Shown here: positions 4,604 to 6,890 of the stretch, in pieces
How positions within the stretch are numbered: the stretch's first letter is position 1
How the letters are laid out: each line of letters starts with the position of its first letter
NCBI GenBank assembly: GCA_030840665.1
Contig: JAVEEB010000279.1
Location: 1-6,890 of the forward strand
DNA: 6,890 bases
Direction of reading: 5' to 3'
Source: Frankiaceae bacterium
Lineage (GTDB): Bacteria; Actinomycetota; Actinomycetes; JAVEEB01
Program-made: the position numbers and the translations under genes
Notes under the pieces: generated by a model
The model's input: the letters and a program-made list of their open reading frames with translations, nothing else
The model's database searches: none
What the model was told of the DNA's origin: nothing

Positions 4604-6890
4604 GTGACACCCGCAAAGACTCGCCTGGCCGGTTGCATCACTCTCGTGGCCGCCGTGGCCCTGGCGCCGGCGTCGCCCGCCTCCGCCGCCACTGCTGACC
4701 CGTGCGCGCAACGGATCGTCGACGCCGCCCACGTGCTGACCGGCTCGGCGGCCACCAGCGTCACTGCCGCGGCCGTCAAGCTCGAAAAGCTGGGCGCGAT
4801 GGTCCGCATCCGCACGTTCACGAGCGTCCCGGCGGCCAACCTCGACGCTGCCATCAACGCGGAGCAGAAGCGGTGCACGTCCTGGCGCGCGGCCGACGGC
4901 GGCCGCCGCAACAACCTCCTCGTCCTGGCCGTGTCCACCAAGGATCGCAAGGCGGGGCTGTACTACGGCGCTCAATGGCAGCCCGCCCTGGACGGTCGGT
5001 GGCTCCGGATCCAGGCCGACTTCATGAGCGGCCCGTTCCGCGACGGCTCCTACCCGCGCGGGTTGGCGGCAGGCCTGACCGAGACGTACCGGCTGGTCAA
5101 CGCCTACTTGCATCCCCCGGTCGTCACGGCGTCGCCAAGCACCTCGGCCTCGGTCCCACTGCCGTCGGTCCAGCCGGCGGTGACCCAGCCCGCGTCGACG
5201 TCCAAGGCGCCGCTGTTCGTCGTACTCGGGCTACTGCTCCTCGGCGGCCTGACCTGGGGCGGCGTCGTCGGCCTCGGGCGGCGCCGCAAGCGGGACGCTG
5301 CCCGTGCGGACGCGCTGACTTCCTACGGCGCGGCGAGTGAGGCGTTCGTCGCCCTGGACACCGCGGTGTCCGGCGCGCGGCTGTCGGTCGATGCCCTGAA
5401 GACGGGCGTCGCCGACGAGGATGACGCCTTCCTCGACGCGGAGCTTGCCACCACTTTGGCCATCGCGGACGCGGCCACCGCCGGCTACCTGGCGCTTCGC
5501 GACCGCCGTACCGACAGCACGTTGCGTTCGTCGTCCGCCGCCGACGCGACACAGGCGACCGCCGAGTACGACGCGGTGACCGCCGAGCTCACGACGGCCG
5601 CCGCGGCTGTGGCGGACCTGCAGGCGCGCCTCGACGCCATCGACACGGCTCGCAAGGAGCTGCCGGGCCGGGTCCTGCAGCAGGCCGCGCTGCTCACCGC
5701 CGCGCGCACGGAGGCGCAGGCCCTGGCGGCCAAGGGCTACCACATCTCCGCGTTCACGACCGCGCTCGACGGGTCAGCGGAGCTGCTCAGCGAGGCAGAA
5801 AAGTGTGTGTCCGCAACAAAAGTGCTCCGGGCAGGCGGCCTGCTCGACGAAGCCGCTGCCCGAGTTGCCGCGACCGCCGCCGAGATCGCGGCACTCCCCG
5901 GCCGGCACACCTCGCTGCTCGCGCGAGTTGCCGCCACGAGGATGCGCCTCGAGGACATGCGTGCCGTCGCCGCCAACGCCGCCGTGGCGTTCAGTGACCT
6001 GCAGTCCCGGTACGACAAGTCGTGCTCTGCCGCCGTAGTGGCGCCAGTGGCCGCCCTCGACGGTCAGCTCAAAGATGCCGCGGGCCAACTCGATGCGGCA
6101 GGCACGGCCTCGACACTCGCCGAGCAGGAGTTCGACGCCGCGGACACTTCGCTCGACCAGGTGGACGTGGCCCTGGCGAGCGTCGGTGCGGTGGCCGCCG
6201 ACGTCACGGCGCTCGTCGACCGGCTCGCCCTCATCGCGGCCGGTACGGCAGATCGCCTCGCCGTCGTCCAGGGACAGCTCACGGAAGCAACGGCGTTCGT
6301 CGACGCGCACACGGGCGACGTCGATCCCGAGCACGCGCGCGCACTTCGCGCACTTGGTCAGCGCATCACCGCGGTGACGAAGGCGAGCCGCGCGGCCCGC
6401 CCGCACTGGCTCGCGGTCGACGCGGACCTGGCCGACGTGGCCGACTCGGTCGGCCAGCAACTCGCAGCGGCGCAGGCCGAGTACACGCGCCTCATGCAGC
6501 TGCGGCAACGCGCCGAGGTGGCGGTGGCGAGCGCCACGCGCGCCGTGGGCGAGGCGGCCTCGTACATCGGCGTCCATTTCATCGCCGGCCGGCACGCTGC
6601 GGCCGACCTCGAGCTCGCGCAGCAGATCCTCGCCGACCTCGCCCCCCTCAGCGACCCGGAACGGCGCATCGCCGACGCCGAGAGCGCGGAGCGGACCGCG
6701 CTGCGGGCATTGACCGACGCGACGAATGCCGTCGCCGAGGCGCATGCGCGCAACCTGGCCGCGAACCGCTCGCGCATCCAATCGGGCGGCGGCTCGAACG
6801 TCTTCGTCGTGGGTCCTGGCCTGGGCGGCGGCTTCGGGAACTCGGGCGGCGGGAGCTCCGGCGGGGGCGGGTCGAGTGGCTTCGGCGGCG
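4604..6890 (+). CDS. TPM-domain (Psb32/TLP18.3-like) membrane protein with long helical cytoplasmic region and Gly-rich tail (3' end outside window)
   Basis: The frame is open from GTG 4604 to the window end, 762 residues. Residues 1-28 are a signal peptide (core LVAAVALA, cleavage after SASA-type PASA). Residues 36-168 match the TPM fold: IVDAAHVL near 38-45, a hydrophobic strand near 66-72, NNLLVLAVSTKDRK at 103-116, YYG at 120-122, and DFMSGPFRDGSY with PRGLAAGL at 139-158. C34 and C91 could form a disulfide. A Pro/Ser/Thr linker (171-203) leads to a membrane helix (204-225) and the stop-transfer run RRRKR (226-230), placing the rest in the cytoplasm. Residues about 232-725 are Ala-rich, charged and heptad-like, suggesting long helices or coiled coil. 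From 728 a Gly/Ser/Phe tail begins. Some plant TPM relatives have phosphatase activity or help photosystem II repair; activity here is unknown. Only a weak G-rich sequence precedes the GTG. Possible co-transcription with the MFS gene. Confidence 0.88.
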   Translation, partial: MTPAKTRLAGCITLVAAVALAPASPASAATADPCAQRIVDAAHVLTGSAATSVTAAAVKLEKLGAMVRIRTFTSVPAANLDAAINAEQKRCTSWRAADGGRRNNLLVLAVSTKDRKAGLYYGAQWQPALDGRWLRIQADFMSGPFRDGSYPRGLAAGLTETYRLVNAYLHPPVVTASPSTSASVPLPSVQPAVTQPASTSKAPLFVVLGLLLLGGLTWGGVVGLGRRRKRDAARADALTSYGAASEAFVALDTAVSGARLSVDALKTGVADEDDAFLDAELATTLAIADAATAGYLALRDRRTDSTLRSSSAADATQATAEYDAVTAELTTAAAAVADLQARLDAIDTARKELPGRVLQQAALLTAARTEAQALAAKGYHISAFTTALDGSAELLSEAEKCVSATKVLRAGGLLDEAAARVAATAAEIAALPGRHTSLLARVAATRMRLEDMRAVAANAAVAFSDLQSRYDKSCSAAVVAPVAALDGQLKDAAGQLDAAGTASTLAEQEFDAADTSLDQVDVALASVGAVAADVTALVDRLALIAAGTADRLAVVQGQLTEATAFVDAHTGDVDPEHARALRALGQRITAVTKASRAARPHWLAVDADLADVADSVGQQLAAAQAEYTRLMQLRQRAEVAVASATRAVGEAASYIGVHFIAGRHAAADLELAQQILADLAPLSDPERRIADAESAERTALRALTDATNAVAEAHARNLAANRSRIQSGGGSNVFVVGPGLGGGFGNSGGGSSGGGGSSGFGG

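Noticed and set aside
3966..4607. Plus-strand frame overlapping the MFS 3' half and the spacer
   Set aside because: Out-of-frame Arg/His/Pro-rich translation of the MFS gene, with no domain and no start signal.
4625..4636. LAGC at residues 8-11 of the TPM protein as a lipoprotein lipobox
   Set aside because: The motif precedes the hydrophobic core, whereas a lipobox must follow it, and a normal signal-peptidase I site (PASA|A) is present at 25-29.
5774..6781. 335-codon open frame on the minus strand
   Set aside because: Codon-aligned antisense shadow of the TPM gene's helical region; the translation is Arg/Gly-rich with no recognisable motif.
6785..6890. GGC/GGG-rich 3' end as a DNA tandem repeat or assembly artefact
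   Set aside because: It keeps the reading frame and encodes the Gly/Ser-rich tail typical of TPM-family proteins; the units are irregular, so no DNA-level satellite is supported.

Overview
The window looks like chromosomal DNA from a high-GC Gram-positive actinobacterium. Coding is dense with strong G/C bias at third codon positions, GTG and TTG start codons are used, and one gene appears to be leaderless. The mix of protein families fits as well: a TPM-domain protein with a glycine-rich tail, a roughly 130-residue ankyrin protein, and an exported multi-domain beta-sandwich protein. I cannot place it to genus. There are four protein-coding genes. The two at the window edges are cut off, and I found no tRNA, rRNA, insertion sequence or CRISPR array.

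Layout. Positions 1-2362 (minus strand) hold the first 787 residues of a large secreted or surface protein. It has a signal peptide, several transthyretin-like/CNA-B-like beta-sandwich modules, and an SdrD-B-type module with an EF-hand-like calcium loop; its C-terminus lies outside the window. Positions 2363-2775 are a noncoding stretch of about 410 bases, unusually full of inverted repeats: hairpins with 8-10 bp stems plus compact operator-like palindromes. Positions 2776-3180 (minus) encode a small cytoplasmic ankyrin-repeat protein, possibly translated from a leaderless message. Positions 3181-3300 are a divergent intergenic region with a 12-bp perfect palindrome. Positions 3301-4533 (plus) encode a 12-helix MFS exporter of the AraJ-like DHA1 type. 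Positions 4604-6890 (plus, open at the window end) encode a membrane-anchored TPM (Psb32/TLP18.3-like) protein. Its small extracytoplasmic TPM domain is followed by one membrane helix, about 500 residues of alanine-rich helical sequence predicted to be cytoplasmic, and the beginning of a Gly/Ser-rich tail.

How the genes relate. Nothing in the sequence proves a shared pathway. The MFS and TPM genes are on the same strand, 70 bases apart with no obvious terminator, and may be co-transcribed. The ankyrin gene diverges from the MFS gene and could share a control region with it. The surface-protein gene looks like a separate unit with its own long upstream region. The products share a cell-envelope theme (surface protein, exporter, envelope-associated TPM protein), but that link is inference. 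The most interesting items are the TPM/helical protein, the structured intergenic region and the multi-domain surface protein.
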